NCBI RefSeq assembly: GCF_032452875.1
Contig: NC_083876.1
Location: 22,108,001-22,172,000, forward strand
Reading direction: 5' to 3'
DNA: 64,000 nt
Origin: Bos javanicus
Taxonomy: Eukaryota; Chordata; Mammalia; Artiodactyla; Bovidae
Position numbers and translations under genes: made by a program. This document shows, piece after piece, positions 27,101 through 33,065 of this stretch; position 1 is the first letter of the stretch, and every line of letters starts with the position of its first letter. The notes below the pieces were generated by a model. It made no database searches, was not told where the DNA came from, and was given only the letters and a program-made list of their open reading frames with translations.

Positions 27101-28454
27101 ATGCAGGAGATGCCAAAGACATGGGTTCAGTCCCTGGGTTGGGAAGATTCCCTGGAGGAGGAAATGGCAACCCACTCCAGTATTCTTGCCTGGAGAATCC
27201 CAAGGACAAAGGAGCCTGGTGTGCTGTAGCCCACAGGGTTGCAAAGAGTCGGACATGACTGAAGCGCCCTAGCACGCGTGCAAAACTGATTCTGATTACT
27301 AATTTTTTAAACAACTATAAAAAATGTGCCTTTTTATACTGTTTACGGACAGCAAGGAGGTCAAACCAGTCAATCCTAAAGGAAATCAACCCTGAATATC
27401 CAATGGAAGACCTGATGCTAAAGCCCCAATATTTTGGCTACCTGATGCGAGCGAAGAGCCAACTCACTGGAAAAGACCCTGCGGCTGGGAAAGATTGAGG
27501 ACAGGAGGAGGAGGAGGAGGCTGCAGGGCACAAGATGGTTAGACAGCATCATTGACTCAATGGACATGAATTTGAGCAAACTCCGGGAGATACTGAAGGA
27601 CAGGGAAGCCTGGTGTGCTGCAGTCCACGGGGTCACAAAGAGTTGGACACGACTCAGTGACTGAACAAAAATAACAGGAAAAACTTAATCCCTAGCCAAA
27701 CAAGAGATGAACACACTACCCAAATCAGAGTCCTTATATGATTTCAATAACTAGTGCCTTTTAAAGTAGCTAGTAATATAAGTATAGAAAAGGAAACCAT
27801 ACTTTTTAAAAATACTGATGTATAGTACTGTGTAAATGACAAAATGTCTGGGATTTACTTTAAAATAACATGGGGTGGAGAAAGTCAGTGGAGACATATT
27901 AAATACGGAACACAAAATTAGCCAATAGTTTACATTATAAACTTTAGTATATGTTTAGAATTTCACATTGTAAAAAGTTCAAATTAAAAGGATATATGAG
28001 ATTTGAATTCTAAAAATGGTTACAATAAAAGATATCAAGTTCTTGTCAAGTGATAAGAACGCCAATCTCTTCGTGGAGATTAAGAAAAACACATGCCAGA
28101 CCGAAAAGTTTTAAAAAAACAAATGACACTTACCTTCAGTAGAGACCAAACACAATCAATATGCCCATAAAAAATGCTTCTATGCAAAGCTGTCCATCCT
28201 GACTCCTTGTCTTTCACCGAGGGATCCACTCCTTTCTCAATAAGCCAATCTAACACTCCTTTTTTCCCACAGGAGGCAACAAGGTGGAGGGCATTCCGAC
28301 CAAAGGCATCCCTGATGGTTGCAGCATTGTGACAATGACTGGATAGAAAGGCCTTAATCTGGTTTTCACTCCCCTTCGTTACCACAGAAAGGACATCCAA
28401 AGCATGCGTCAGGGAGCGACACTTTGATGTGCAGTCAGGGATGGAGGAATTCAT
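38..28454 (-). CDS. IBTK: IBTK, 5' part of the coding region (13 coding exons; 3' end outside window)
   Basis: The spliced product is recognised as IBTK from its unusual domain order. It has two ankyrin repeats (about residues 51-115), three RCC1-type repeats (about 141-301), a first BTB domain (about 564-644) and the start of a second BTB domain (from about 763). In the established literature IBTK binds and inhibits the tyrosine kinase BTK and acts as a substrate adaptor for CUL3 ubiquitin ligase; the BTB domains fit the second role. Coding segments: 28134-28454, 23133-23229, 19821-19945, 15610-15720, 13830-14000, 11847-11964, 11577-11757, 9480-9603, 6831-7008, 3845-4019, 1999-2598, 937-1023 and 38-120. 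Phases are consistent throughout, no stop or frameshift is seen, and every intron is GT-AG. The gene looks functional. The C-terminal 40% or so lies beyond position 1. Confidence 0.95.
121..936 (-). other. IBTK intron 13
   Basis: AT-rich unique sequence with short A/T runs (for example 664-730). No repeat or gene is recognised. An open frame at 742-924 has no similarity to IBTK and lies within the intron. Confidence 0.85.
937..1023 (-). CDS. IBTK: IBTK exon 13
   Basis: 87 nt. Acceptor CTTGATAG|GTTAG, donor AAATG|GTAAGT; two bases in, two bases out. Encodes residues 734-762 (LDGVRYENEEISIIAKK to NQKK), joining the basic linker to BTB2. Found from frame continuity between exons 12 and 14. Confidence 0.88.
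1462..1640 (-). mobile_element. MIR SINE fragment
   Basis: Reverse-orientation MIR: CATTTTATCTACTGAGAAAC followed by the diverged AGGTTCAAGAAG, matching the conserved MIR core and tRNA-related flank. Old and diverged. Confidence 0.6.
1757..1885. repeat. Homopurine (GA-rich) tract
   Basis: About 130 bp of almost uninterrupted A/G on the plus strand, mixing GGAGA, GAAAG and GGGGA words. It lies 110 bp beyond the donor of exon 12. Mirror-like stretches could form triplex DNA. Confidence 0.85.
1999..2598 (-). CDS. IBTK: IBTK exon 12: first BTB/POZ domain
   Basis: 600 nt, the largest coding exon here. Acceptor CATTTCTAG|CCTT, donor AGTAG|GTATGA, phase 2 at both ends. Encodes residues 534-733. 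BTB signatures are visible: HDVTFQVGSRLFPAHKYIL, then DFFQKLF, and later HPDLFEYLLQFIYTDTCDF. The linker after the BTB is long and basic (KSKSSKKVKS) and probably flexible. In CUL3 adaptors this fold mediates cullin binding and dimerisation. Confidence 0.95.
2599..3844 (-). other. IBTK intron 11
   Basis: Mostly AT-rich unique sequence. A short DNA-transposon-like inverted repeat is at 3224-3340. Nothing else recognised. Confidence 0.85.
3224..3340. mobile_element. Short MER-type DNA transposon fragment
   Basis: The left end GGTGACCAACTCCCCTGGTC and the right part GGGACAGACCTGGGCAAACC form imperfect inverted repeats around TTTCAGTGCT. This resembles a mammalian MITE-like palindromic element. 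The right terminus is lost. Family not assigned. Confidence 0.4.
3845..4022 (-). CDS. IBTK: IBTK exon 11, tandem acceptor
   Basis: The acceptor reads TTTTTAGCAG|AG, a NAGNAG tandem. Using the inner AG starts the exon at 4019 (175 nt, junction KKEILSN, as in human IBTK as I recall it). Using the outer AG starts at 4022 and adds one alanine (KKAEILSN). Both keep frame. Donor AACAAG|GTAAAT, last base 3845, leaving two bases. Encodes about residues 476-533. Coding totals given elsewhere assume 4019. Confidence 0.9.
4400..4560. repeat. Ancient interspersed repeat, family not assigned
   Basis: CCATTTATTCAGCAGATATC followed by TAGTAAACAAGATAGATAGC and a 'gcctctacactcttggagta' stretch match a very common degenerate mammalian repeat pattern. 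A related-looking stretch occurs at 5640-5905. Confidence 0.35.
4960..5240 (+). mobile_element. L2 LINE 3' fragment
   Basis: The pattern 'tgactgtctgagaacagggg', then a TTTGTATCATT stretch, then 'ccagcacatagtaaatatac' matches the typical L2 3' end. Diverged. Confidence 0.5.
5640..5905. repeat. Ancient interspersed repeat, family not assigned
   Basis: 'gagccttgtaggccatgttc' and 'cagatcttaaaagctcactc' match a common mammalian ancient repeat pattern. I cannot name the family with confidence. Confidence 0.35.
6831..7008 (-). CDS. IBTK: IBTK exon 10
   Basis: 178 nt. Acceptor TTATCTTAG|GTAT, donor GAAAG|GTTAGT. It starts in phase 0 and leaves one base. Encodes residues 417-475 (VFCWRSVNSS to KRKSSEKK). 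The tail is lysine-rich. Confidence 0.92.
8220..8488 (+). mobile_element. Bov-A2 SINE with 12-bp TSD
   Basis: Two Bov-A monomers in tandem, joined by a short 'aaagtgaaaagtgaaagtga' linker. They are flanked by a perfect 12-bp duplication, CTAATGTATAAT, at 8208-8219 and 8489-8500. A clean, young insertion. Confidence 0.95.
8582..8962 (-). mobile_element. CHR-type tRNA-Glu SINE, interrupted
   Basis: Reverse-orientation CHR SINE. It begins with the tail side 'ttttttttggctgcac' and ends 'ccagggaagtccc', the reverse of GGGACTTCCCTGG. It is interrupted by a Bov-A2 at 8625-8879. Confidence 0.85.
8625..8879 (+). mobile_element. Bov-A2 SINE nested in CHR SINE, 10-bp TSD
   Basis: Full dimeric Bov-A2 with 10-bp flanking duplications TTAGTTCCCT at 8615-8624 and 8880-8889. 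The host CHR sequence resumes exactly after the repeat. Confidence 0.93.
9480..9603 (-). CDS. IBTK: IBTK exon 9
   Basis: 124 nt. Acceptor TTCATTCAG|ACAA, donor GGAAGG|GTGAGT. Encodes residues 375-416, starting QLNLKKVLVSGG. Phase 0 at its 3' end. No named domain is visible; it belongs to the region linking the RCC1 repeats and BTB1. Confidence 0.92.
10083..10152 (-). pseudogene. Decayed partial copy of IBTK exon 7 in intron 8
   Basis: Read on the minus strand it encodes KYLKERTVIGVVAAGFHTVP then TAG. Exon 7 encodes KYLKGRTIIGVAAGRFHTVL. About 58 aligned bases show roughly 10 mismatches by eye. The copy has the exon's orientation but no acceptor, donor or downstream continuation, and it hits a stop where exon 7 reads LWT. 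It is therefore a non-functional internal duplication of one exon segment, about 1.8 kb from its parent. Confidence 0.8.
10140..10255. repeat. AT-rich imperfect inverted repeat
   Basis: Long A/T words such as TTTTATATTTTATTTTA and TAAAATAAAAATTTTTA face each other around an A-run, able to form a hairpin or cruciform. It abuts the exon 7 relic. Confidence 0.65.
11577..11757 (-). CDS. IBTK: IBTK exon 8
   Basis: 181 nt. Acceptor TTTTTTAG|GTTA, donor TCTAA|GTATGT; it takes up one base from exon 7 and leaves two. Encodes residues 315-374, including YLLDPNGEKCV and GDIYLLADYQCKKLAS, the end of the RCC1-like propeller region. It is separated from exon 7 by only an 89-bp intron. Confidence 0.92.
11758..11846 (-). 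other. IBTK intron 7 (89 bp)
   Basis: A very short intron between exons 7 and 8 with intact GTAAGA donor and TTTTTTAG acceptor. No insertions. Confidence 0.92.
11847..11964 (-). CDS. IBTK: IBTK exon 7
   Basis: 118 nt. Acceptor TTTGAATAG|ATGCAG, donor CTGG|GTAAGA; enters in phase 0 and leaves one base. Encodes residues 276-314, including KYLKGRTIIGVAAGRFHTV and the following WTREAVYTMGLNGGQL. Another AG occurs 6 nt inside the exon; using it would drop two residues in frame. Part of this exon also exists as a decayed copy in intron 8 at about 10083-10152. Confidence 0.92.
12750..12830. repeat. AT-rich short inverted and tandem repeats
   Basis: Repeated AATCATTT and AATAATCATTTTAAAT words, plus TTGATTATTATTAATC, make an imperfect palindromic cluster. 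Probably a decayed MITE or local slippage. Confidence 0.5.
12914..13184 (+). mobile_element. Bov-A2 SINE with TSD
   Basis: Dimeric Bov-A2 beginning with a CTG microsatellite. The middle linker has mutated to ATGCATGCATGC. Flanking duplication TAGATGATTCT at 12903-12913 and 13185-13195. Confidence 0.93.
13502..13573. repeat. Three-copy minisatellite, unit about 24 bp
   Basis: Three tandem units of AAATATCTGGATCC followed by YCTCYG. Units differ by one or two bases. Confidence 0.9.
13830..14000 (-). CDS. IBTK: IBTK exon 6: third RCC1-type repeat
   Basis: 171 nt (57 codons), phase 0 at both ends. Acceptor TTTTGTAG|GTCC, donor AGACAG|GTAAAC. Encodes residues 219-275 with HTVVLTEDGCVYTFGLN, an RCC1 repeat, and NVPRQ at the end. 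Confidence 0.93.
14385..14890 (+). mobile_element. MIR SINE split by Bov-A2
   Basis: The MIR 5' portion (TCTGGGTTCAAATCTTAATC, then CCATTTACCAG) is separated from its 3' portion (CTATTTGATATC, then CTCTTAACTTCTCTCATTTT) by the Bov-A2 at 14417-14698. The two halves join in order. Confidence 0.75.
14417..14698 (+). mobile_element. Bov-A2 SINE with 10-bp TSD
   Basis: Dimeric Bov-A2. Flanking duplication CATTTACCAG at 14407-14416 and 14699-14708, inside the MIR. Confidence 0.94.
15610..15720 (-). CDS. IBTK: IBTK exon 5: second RCC1-type repeat
   Basis: 111 nt, phase 0 at both ends. Acceptor TTCCTGTAG|GTGG, donor TGCTTG|GTAATT. Encodes residues 182-218, containing GQVYTCGHGPGGRLGHGDEQ, a clear RCC1 blade with the glycine-rich turn. 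Confidence 0.93.
16631..16750. repeat. 60-bp tandem duplication
   Basis: Units 16631-16690 and 16691-16750 differ at only two positions; each contains GTATTCAAATTTGTAATACA. A recent local duplication. Confidence 0.97.
16812..17010 (+). mobile_element. Bov-tA SINE
   Basis: tRNA-derived head (CAGCTTCCTTGGTGGCTCAG) with B-box-like GGTTCAATCCC sequence, then a Bov-A body ending AGAGTCACACACAGCTTAAC. Confidence 0.9.
17196..17466. repeat. Inverted duplication arm A (left)
   Basis: Matches the reverse complement of 18242-18480 at roughly 85% by eye, apart from one indel of about 30 nt. Shared words include CATAACCAGGCACTCAGTAA and TTTCAACCCTTATTTTGTGG. Confidence 0.88.
17507..17638. repeat. Direct duplication D (left copy)
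   Basis: Matches 18475-18604 in the same orientation. Shared words include AAAAATCTCTGCTCCTGAAA and TGTATCTTGTACCAAGTCAG. About 85% identity by eye. Confidence 0.9.
17785..18043 (+). mobile_element. Bov-A2 SINE in the spacer between duplications
   Basis: Dimeric Bov-A2 starting with CTG repeats. A short flanking duplication GATCAGC is at 17778-17784 and 18044-18050. Confidence 0.9.
18242..18480. repeat. Inverted duplication arm A' (right)
   Basis: Reverse-complement partner of 17196-17466. It runs directly into the second D copy at 18475. Confidence 0.88.
18475..18604. repeat. Direct duplication D (right copy)
   Basis: Same-orientation partner of 17507-17638, ending CCTTTCTAAG in both copies. 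Confidence 0.9.
18773..18866 (+). mobile_element. Bov-A SINE fragment
   Basis: CTG repeat head, then AAGTCACTTCAGTCATGTCC; truncated after CCCCTGTTCCTGAGA. Confidence 0.85.
19461..19594 (+). mobile_element. Bov-A monomer SINE with 10-bp TSD
   Basis: Single Bov-A unit from the CTG head to CCTTCTCC. Flanking duplication ACTATCTGTA at 19451-19460 and 19595-19604. Confidence 0.92.
19645..19740 (+). mobile_element. Bov-A SINE fragment near exon 4
   Basis: GTGTTAGTCATTCAGTCGTG through CTCCAGGCAAGAATAC. Truncated at its right end, about 80 bp from the exon 4 donor. Confidence 0.85.
19821..19945 (-). CDS. IBTK: IBTK exon 4: first RCC1-type repeat
   Basis: 125 nt. Acceptor CATTTTAG|ATCC, donor CAG|GTATTT. 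Encodes residues 140-181 with the RCC1-like motif DVYTWGDNTNFTLGHG. The exon ends in phase 0. A Bov-A fragment lies about 80 bp beyond the donor (19645-19740), but no splice signal is disturbed. Confidence 0.93.
19946..23132 (-). other. IBTK intron 3
   Basis: Dominated by a 2.1-kb BovB LINE (20822-22940). 19946-20821 is AT-rich and unrecognised; 22941-23132 likewise. Confidence 0.88.
20822..22940 (-). mobile_element. BovB (RTE-type) LINE, 5'-truncated, 2.1 kb
   Basis: Minus-strand frames give BovB ORF pieces. At 22930-22340 the endonuclease-RT linker contains KKCKKAKWLSEEAL. At 21874-21671 there is an RT fragment containing DHVACLLRNLYAGQEATV and KGAHQGCIVSPCLFN. At 21550-21203 lies LNIHKAKIITSG; the C-terminal RRRGRQRMRWLDGVTD is near 21000. 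Stops and frameshifts separate the pieces, so it is dead. It lies in the same orientation as IBTK. Confidence 0.93.
23133..23229 (-). CDS. IBTK: IBTK exon 3
   Basis: 97 nt. Acceptor TTTTTTAG|CATGGT, donor ACTG|GTAAGA. It enters in phase 0 and leaves one base (phase 1). Encodes residues 108-139, starting HGVNLYIQDKEGLSALDLV. This completes the second ankyrin repeat and links to the RCC1 region. Frame continuity with exons 2 and 4 is exact. Confidence 0.93.
23893..23972 (+). mobile_element. CHR SINE fragment
   Basis: GGTTCAATCCCTGGTTGGGG, then AACTAAGATCCCATAAGATG and a 'tggccacaaataaatg' tail. Confidence 0.7.
24282..24590 (-). mobile_element. CHR-type SINE, reverse orientation
   Basis: Reverse-oriented element ending 'cacttaacacagggaagccc'. 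Inside is the reversed tRNA-related region 'gcagggatcataccca', and at its other end the body 'ggctgtgctaggtcttcgct'. Confidence 0.8.
24770..24804 (-). mobile_element. Bov-tA head fragment
   Basis: 'gattctttaccacggagcca' and 'ccagggaaaccca' are the reversed tRNA-derived head of Bov-tA. Only about 35 bp remains. Confidence 0.55.
25786..26330 (+). other. Unexplained GC-richer segment with short open frames
   Basis: Frames at 25786-25986 and 25999-26232 cover most of this stretch. It is less AT-rich than the flanking intron and is not any repeat I recognise. It could be a decayed retrocopy or retroviral fragment. No homology, start context or splice signals support a gene. Confidence 0.3.
26460..26575 (-). 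mobile_element. MIR SINE fragment
   Basis: 'gttgaaactgaggttcaaga' followed by 'cttggtaagtggtagaccta' is a reversed MIR core. Confidence 0.6.
26690..26790 (+). mobile_element. L2 LINE 3' fragment
   Basis: 'ccacaagttccttgaggaca' then 'ggaactttgttctgc' matches the L2 3' end pattern. Confidence 0.5.
26972..27285 (+). mobile_element. Compound Bov-A/Bov-tA insertion with one TSD
   Basis: A Bov-A 3' fragment (26972-27054, GGAAATCCCAAGGACAGAGG) is joined directly to a full Bov-tA (27057 onward, GGGCTTCCCAGGTGGTGCTA). The pair as a whole is flanked by AAACTGATTCTG. Confidence 0.85.
27345..27670 (+). mobile_element. BovB LINE 3' end fragment
   Basis: Plus-strand BovB C-terminal coding and 3' end: 'ccaatattttggctacctga', 'gaaaagaccctgcggctggg', ending 'cgactcagtgactgaac'. 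Diverged. Confidence 0.88.
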
Positions 28455-28824
28455 CCTATTTGTTTTTATGCAGCTTCCTTCTTCAGAATAGTCAGATAAT
28501 TTTAAAAAATGAAAAAGCCAGGCCACAAAGCTGCTATTCAGAAAGACTGATAGAGAATAAACGGCCTGCTTAGGGTTGTAATTTAAATCCTCCTGGCAAC
28601 AGTATAAAACTATATAGATTTGTACAATGTATTTTGGCATTTAAATCAAAAAATTATAAATAGCTCTATAAAGTTTATATCAAATACAAGTTCTTTCTTT
28701 AAAAAAGAAAACTTTCCACAGTTTATAAATTATTCCTGAAGTCAAGCACCAAGGGGGAGTGAGGAGGGGAACTCCCCCTCCACACTGTCTGATCCTTTTA
28801 AATATCCATAATTGCAAGGGTGAC
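28134..28824 (-). CDS. IBTK: IBTK exon 2: 370-nt 5' UTR, start codon and ankyrin repeats
   Basis: The acceptor is a strong pyrimidine tract ending CTTACAG|GTCACC, so the exon starts at 28824. The donor is CTGAAG|GTAAGT, last base 28134, phase 0. The ATG at 28454-28452 (begins MNSSIPDCTSK) matches the N-terminus of mammalian IBTK and has A at -3. It gives residues 1-107. Two ankyrin repeats are visible: one around FGRNALHLVASCGKKGVLDW and one around SGWTALHRSIFYGHIDC, completed in exon 3. The UTR part, 28455-28824, contains only two upstream ATGs: a 4-codon uORF at 28809 and an in-frame ATG at 28640. The acceptor is inferred, so UTR length is less certain than the coding part. Confidence 0.88.
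28798..28809 (-). promoter_or_regulatory. Minimal uORF in IBTK exon 2 leader (ATG-GAT-ATT-TAA)
   Basis: If exon 2 begins at 28824, the leader has an ATG only 15 nt into the exon, followed by two codons and TAA. Such minimal uORFs can lower translation of the main frame. That effect is inference; the sequence shows only the reading frame. Confidence 0.4.
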
Positions 28825-30767
28825 CTGTAAGAGAAGGAGAAACAAAGTAAGAAATACAGCATCTCTCTCACTCTTCTCAAGTATTTTACAACTATCCCCC
28901 TATTTAAGTGCCTCTGATTCCTACTTTCAAGAGCAAGCAAGCAAATCAAAGACAGGCTCTGACTTTAGTTGCTCCTCCTCCCCTGTGATACTCTCCGTAT
29001 GGAATTTGTGGCAAAGTTAAGAGGTTCACCGACAAAAGCTCAGCCTCCTCTCCCAGTTTTGATGAGGGAGGTGAGTTCTGCTTGACTATAAGCCTGTCTG
29101 AAAGGTGGCTCCATCCACCCCCACCGAGAAAGTTGAGGAGGAAAGGAAGTGGATCCAGCTGGCAGCCCCCTTCCAGCTTGTTTGCCTGGATTCTACGTCA
29201 CCATACAGATGACTGGAAGGGTCTCTCACATCCGAGGTATGCCTAAGTTCTTTGACTTCACTCAAACTTTACTTCAGGATCCAGGCATTATGGGTAGGTA
29301 TGTATATGGGGAGTGATTGAGTTAATTCATTTAATCAGGCCCTGTGTGTATCACAAACCCAAGCCTACGTCAGCCCACAGTTACAGATACACCCATCCAG
29401 GAAACCTAACACCAATCAATCCTCCAACTCTGCTTTGGTGCACTCACCTCCCTGTACAAAATAGGACCTGCACGCCTCAGTAGGAAACCCCCACCTCCTA
29501 GTCAAGCACACCCTCCTTCAGAGTTGCCTCTTCCAACATTCTGCAAAATTCTCTCTCTCTTGACCAAAATCCCCTGGAAGCCTGCCTCACTGCTAGTGAG
29601 AATTGAACTCCCAGCAATCCATGGGTCATTTTCCCTTGAATAAAAAACAGCGAAGTTGTTACCAATTTTTTTAAATTTTGTCATCTGACAGGAGAGAGAG
29701 TGTGTGTGAGTGAGAGAGATGAGGGAAGGGAAGAAAGGACAGAAAGGAAGAGACAGGTATTACTTTGTGCTATTCCTGCATTTTAAGAGATTTCAAGCCC
29801 TGAAACTGCAGTCACCTGTCCCTACTTCATATGTAACTTTCAAAGAAATGAATTTTGAGGTCACCTTATTATTGTTTTTTAGGGGGCCACCATTTTGTAT
29901 TATCTGCTCTGTTGTGGTTGCCAAAAAAAAAAAAATTAACCAGGTTTAAAAAACAAAAACTTTTCACTAATAGAAGAAATTTTCCCATACTGAGATATGG
30001 AGAGGTCATTCTTGCTTATACATGACTTGGCTTTAAATTTATGCTAACTAAAAACAGCCTGTCTTATGGCCTGTCAAACACACTGTACATCTGCTTTTAC
30101 CATTAAAGAAGAGTGTGGCTCACCATCCAGTAACACAAAGCTTGAGTCGCAACCCACTGCAGTAACCCACTGACAGTACGTCCTGAGGAAAATTTAGGAT
30201 GGGAAAAACAGGATGAAGCATCTACACTGGGGATCTACAGACTCCACGATAGGTCAGACGACCAGATTCTCGCACCTCCCCACACACAGAGAAATACTAC
30301 TATCATTTACTTGAGGTATCTGTCATTTGTGATTAGCAGTACTCTTTTACCAACATGTACGCTTGACTGTATGCATTTCCCAGCAAAAAAAAATTCATGT
30401 TTATACTGGCTCCTCCCAAGTTACTGAGATGTTGTTTCCTGGGCTACAGTCTGCAGCTGAGTTGGAATAAAACCCTCATTTATTCCTACTATGGGTCACT
30501 GGTTATTTGCATCGACATCATCTTCACATCTACAGTATTCTGTATCTGTATCAGCCATCCTCTCAGCGTTTTTCCAGTCTCATGTTTAAGGTTAACTTCT
30601 GTGTCTTACTCTGGAATCTGCCTCTTTTCTTCCAGAACCCTCATTACTTTTCTCCTGTATTTCTACACTCTAACCAGTTATACCTCCACAAGCTATAAAC
30701 ACACTTAAATCTACTGTCTTTATAGGAATCCCATTTGAAAACTTTACCCCTTAAAACTGAATGATCA

Positions 30768-31025
30768 GGCTTCCCTGGTGGTCCAGTGGTTAAGAACCTG
30801 CTTGCCAACGCAGAGGACAAGGGTTTAACTCCCACAAGCCTCAAAGCAACGAAGCCAGTGTGCCACAACTCCTGGGCCTGCACTCTGAAGCCCTCCAGCA
30901 GACAGTTGAGTCCACGAGCCACAACTACTGAAGCCCACGTGCCCTAAAGGGCACTCCCTGCTTGCTGCAACTAGAGAAAGCCCTCGTGCACCAATGAAGA
31001 CCCAGAGCAGCCAATTAAAAAAAGA
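30768..31025 (+). mobile_element. CHR-type SINE
   Basis: AGGCTTCCCTGGTGGTCCAG head. The body contains 'agccacaactactgaagccc' and 'gctgcaactagagaaagccc', and there is an A-rich tail. Confidence 0.88.
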
Positions 31026-31182
31026 ATTTAAATAATCATTATCACTAGCACCTCCACCACCACAATAACCAACACTCTTCTCAGTCAGTATTTACTAAAT
31101 GCCAGGTACTGTGCTAACATTGTTTTCTCTGCCTGGAAGGTTCTTCACCACAGAGGGAGATGTTAATTAAACAGCAGGTATT

Positions 31183-31360
31183 GGAACTTTCCTGGTGGTC
31201 TAGTGGCCAAGACTCCATGCTCCCAATTCAGGGGGCCAAGGTTCAACCCCTGGTCAAGAAACTTGATCTTGTAACTAAAGACCCTGCATGCCACAACAAA
31301 AAGATCCTCCGTGCCCTAACTAGAACCCAGTGCTGGTTCTAAATAAATAAGTATTTTTAA
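31183..31360 (+). mobile_element. CHR-type SINE
   Basis: GGAACTTTCCTGGTGGTCTA head, GGTTCAACCCCTGGTCAAG B-box region, and an AAATAAATAAGT tail. Confidence 0.85.
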
Positions 31361-31364
31361 AAAT

Positions 31365-32475
31365 ATGCCAAACAACAAGTAACCAAACAACTGGATAGCT
31401 ATCTGGGAGGAAAAAAAATCTATAAATACTTATTTCATACCTTACACCAATATACATTCCAGATGGGTCAAACATAAGATATAACACATTAAAATACTAG
31501 ATGAAAAACAAAGAGACTCTTTTTTATAATCTCAAAGCACAAAAAGTCTCTCTAAATGTGATTTAAAATACAAAAGTTATAAAACTCCAATAAATTCCAT
31601 CAGTTTAAAACATACATAAAAAACTTTAAAGACAAAAAAGGGGAAACTTTTTCCTTTAATATATCATCTATACAAAATAGTAAGAGACCAACAGAATAAA
31701 AGTCAAAGAATATGACCAACTTTCTCACACAAAAAGGGGGTGTGGGGTGGATTTAAATGAATTTTTAAAAAGAAACTCATCTCATTCAAAAGAAAAGAAA
31801 TGTAAATTAAAACTACAATGAGACACTAATTTTATCAAAAAGACAAAGATCAAAAAGGTTGATATCACTATGTATAGACAAGGGTGTGGAGAAATAGAAA
31901 CTCTACTCCATTGTTGGTGAGTGTACACCAGTACAGTTATTAGAGACAGCAATTCAGTAATATTTGCCAAAATGTAAAATGCACATTCCTTCTGACTCAA
32001 GCAATTTTACTCCTAAGAGTTTATCCTGTAAAAATATATCTATGTGTGAAACGGCATAAGTACAAGAACGGTCACTGCATCAATGCATGAAAAAAATCTT
32101 CATAGTTAAGATAGTTCAGGTATGTCCATGCAAAAGATTGTTCATGTATCAAAAAAAAAAAGGCAGCTACATATTTTCTAATATGAAATAGCCTGCAAGA
32201 TAAATTGTAAAATGTCTCTTAAAACTAGATGCATGTGTAATACTACTTATGAGAAAATGTATATGTAAGCACATGTTTATGCTTAAATATGCATGAAAGA
32301 TGTTTAGAAGAACATACAAGAAAATGGTTAATAGTGGTTGCTCCAGGGAAGAGAACATGGCTGGAGACAGAAATGCAAGGCAGACTTACTTTTTACTACA
32401 AACCTCTTTTGAATGCTTTACCAAGTTCATGTACACATTTTAAAATAAACATACATCTTAAAAACACACATAAAT
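31365..32475 (+). mobile_element. Ancient L1 LINE fragment
   Basis: The typical L1 ORF2 end/3' UTR series is present: 'aattaaaactacaatgagac', 'gacaagggtgtggagaaata', 'ctccattgttggtgagtgta', 'ggttgctccagggaagagaa'. Heavily diverged, with no open frame. Confidence 0.75.
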
Positions 32476-32623
32476 GCTAATATGTTGATTAGAGAGGCCA
32501 CAGGCAAGTCAAGAAAACTCAACCATCATACATGAGCCTCTAGTCTTTTTCCAATATGCTAATGTTTCTTGCTTTGCCCTTTCAGATCTGGAAAAATAAA
32601 ATATTATTTGTCAACCACTTGAT

Positions 32624-32751
32624 GGAGAAGGAAATGGCAACCCACTCCAGTGTTCTTGCCTGGAGAATCCCAAGGACAGGGGAGCCTGGTGGGCTGCCGT
32701 CTATGGGGTCACACAGAGTCGGACACGACTGAAGCGACTTAGCAGCAGCAG
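32624..32751 (-). mobile_element. Bov-A monomer SINE with 9-bp TSD
   Basis: Reverse Bov-A unit from GGAGAAGGAAATGGCAACCC to an AGC repeat. Flanked by CCACTTGAT at 32615-32623 and 32752-32760. Confidence 0.95.
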
Positions 32752-33065
32752 CCACTTGATAAACTACTTATCTTCAGTTTCTTCAGTGTTAGAAAACTAA
32801 ACACCAATATAATATACTAGAAATTTTATATCTAGAGTGGACTACTTCACACTAAGGATTTCTCCATCACCTTTTATTTATCATCTCCTAATTATCTTCT
32901 CCTTTCAGTATTTTTGTCTTCTGGATTTTAAATGAGTAGTCAATCCATCTATAATGCCTAGATTTTAAAGCTTTTATAGGAGAAATTCTACATAAATTAC
33001 CTTTTCCAAGGTATCAAATTAAGTTCCCAAAATACTTATTTCATTTTAATTTATTTTAAACATGT

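Larger units (their letters stand above)
23230..28133 (-). other. IBTK intron 2
   Basis: Contains CHR and Bov-tA SINEs, MIR and L2 fragments, and a 3' BovB piece. 24810-25780 shows no recognised content beyond A/T runs. 25786-26330 is an unexplained GC-richer segment. 27675-28133 is AT-rich and unrecognised. Confidence 0.85.
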
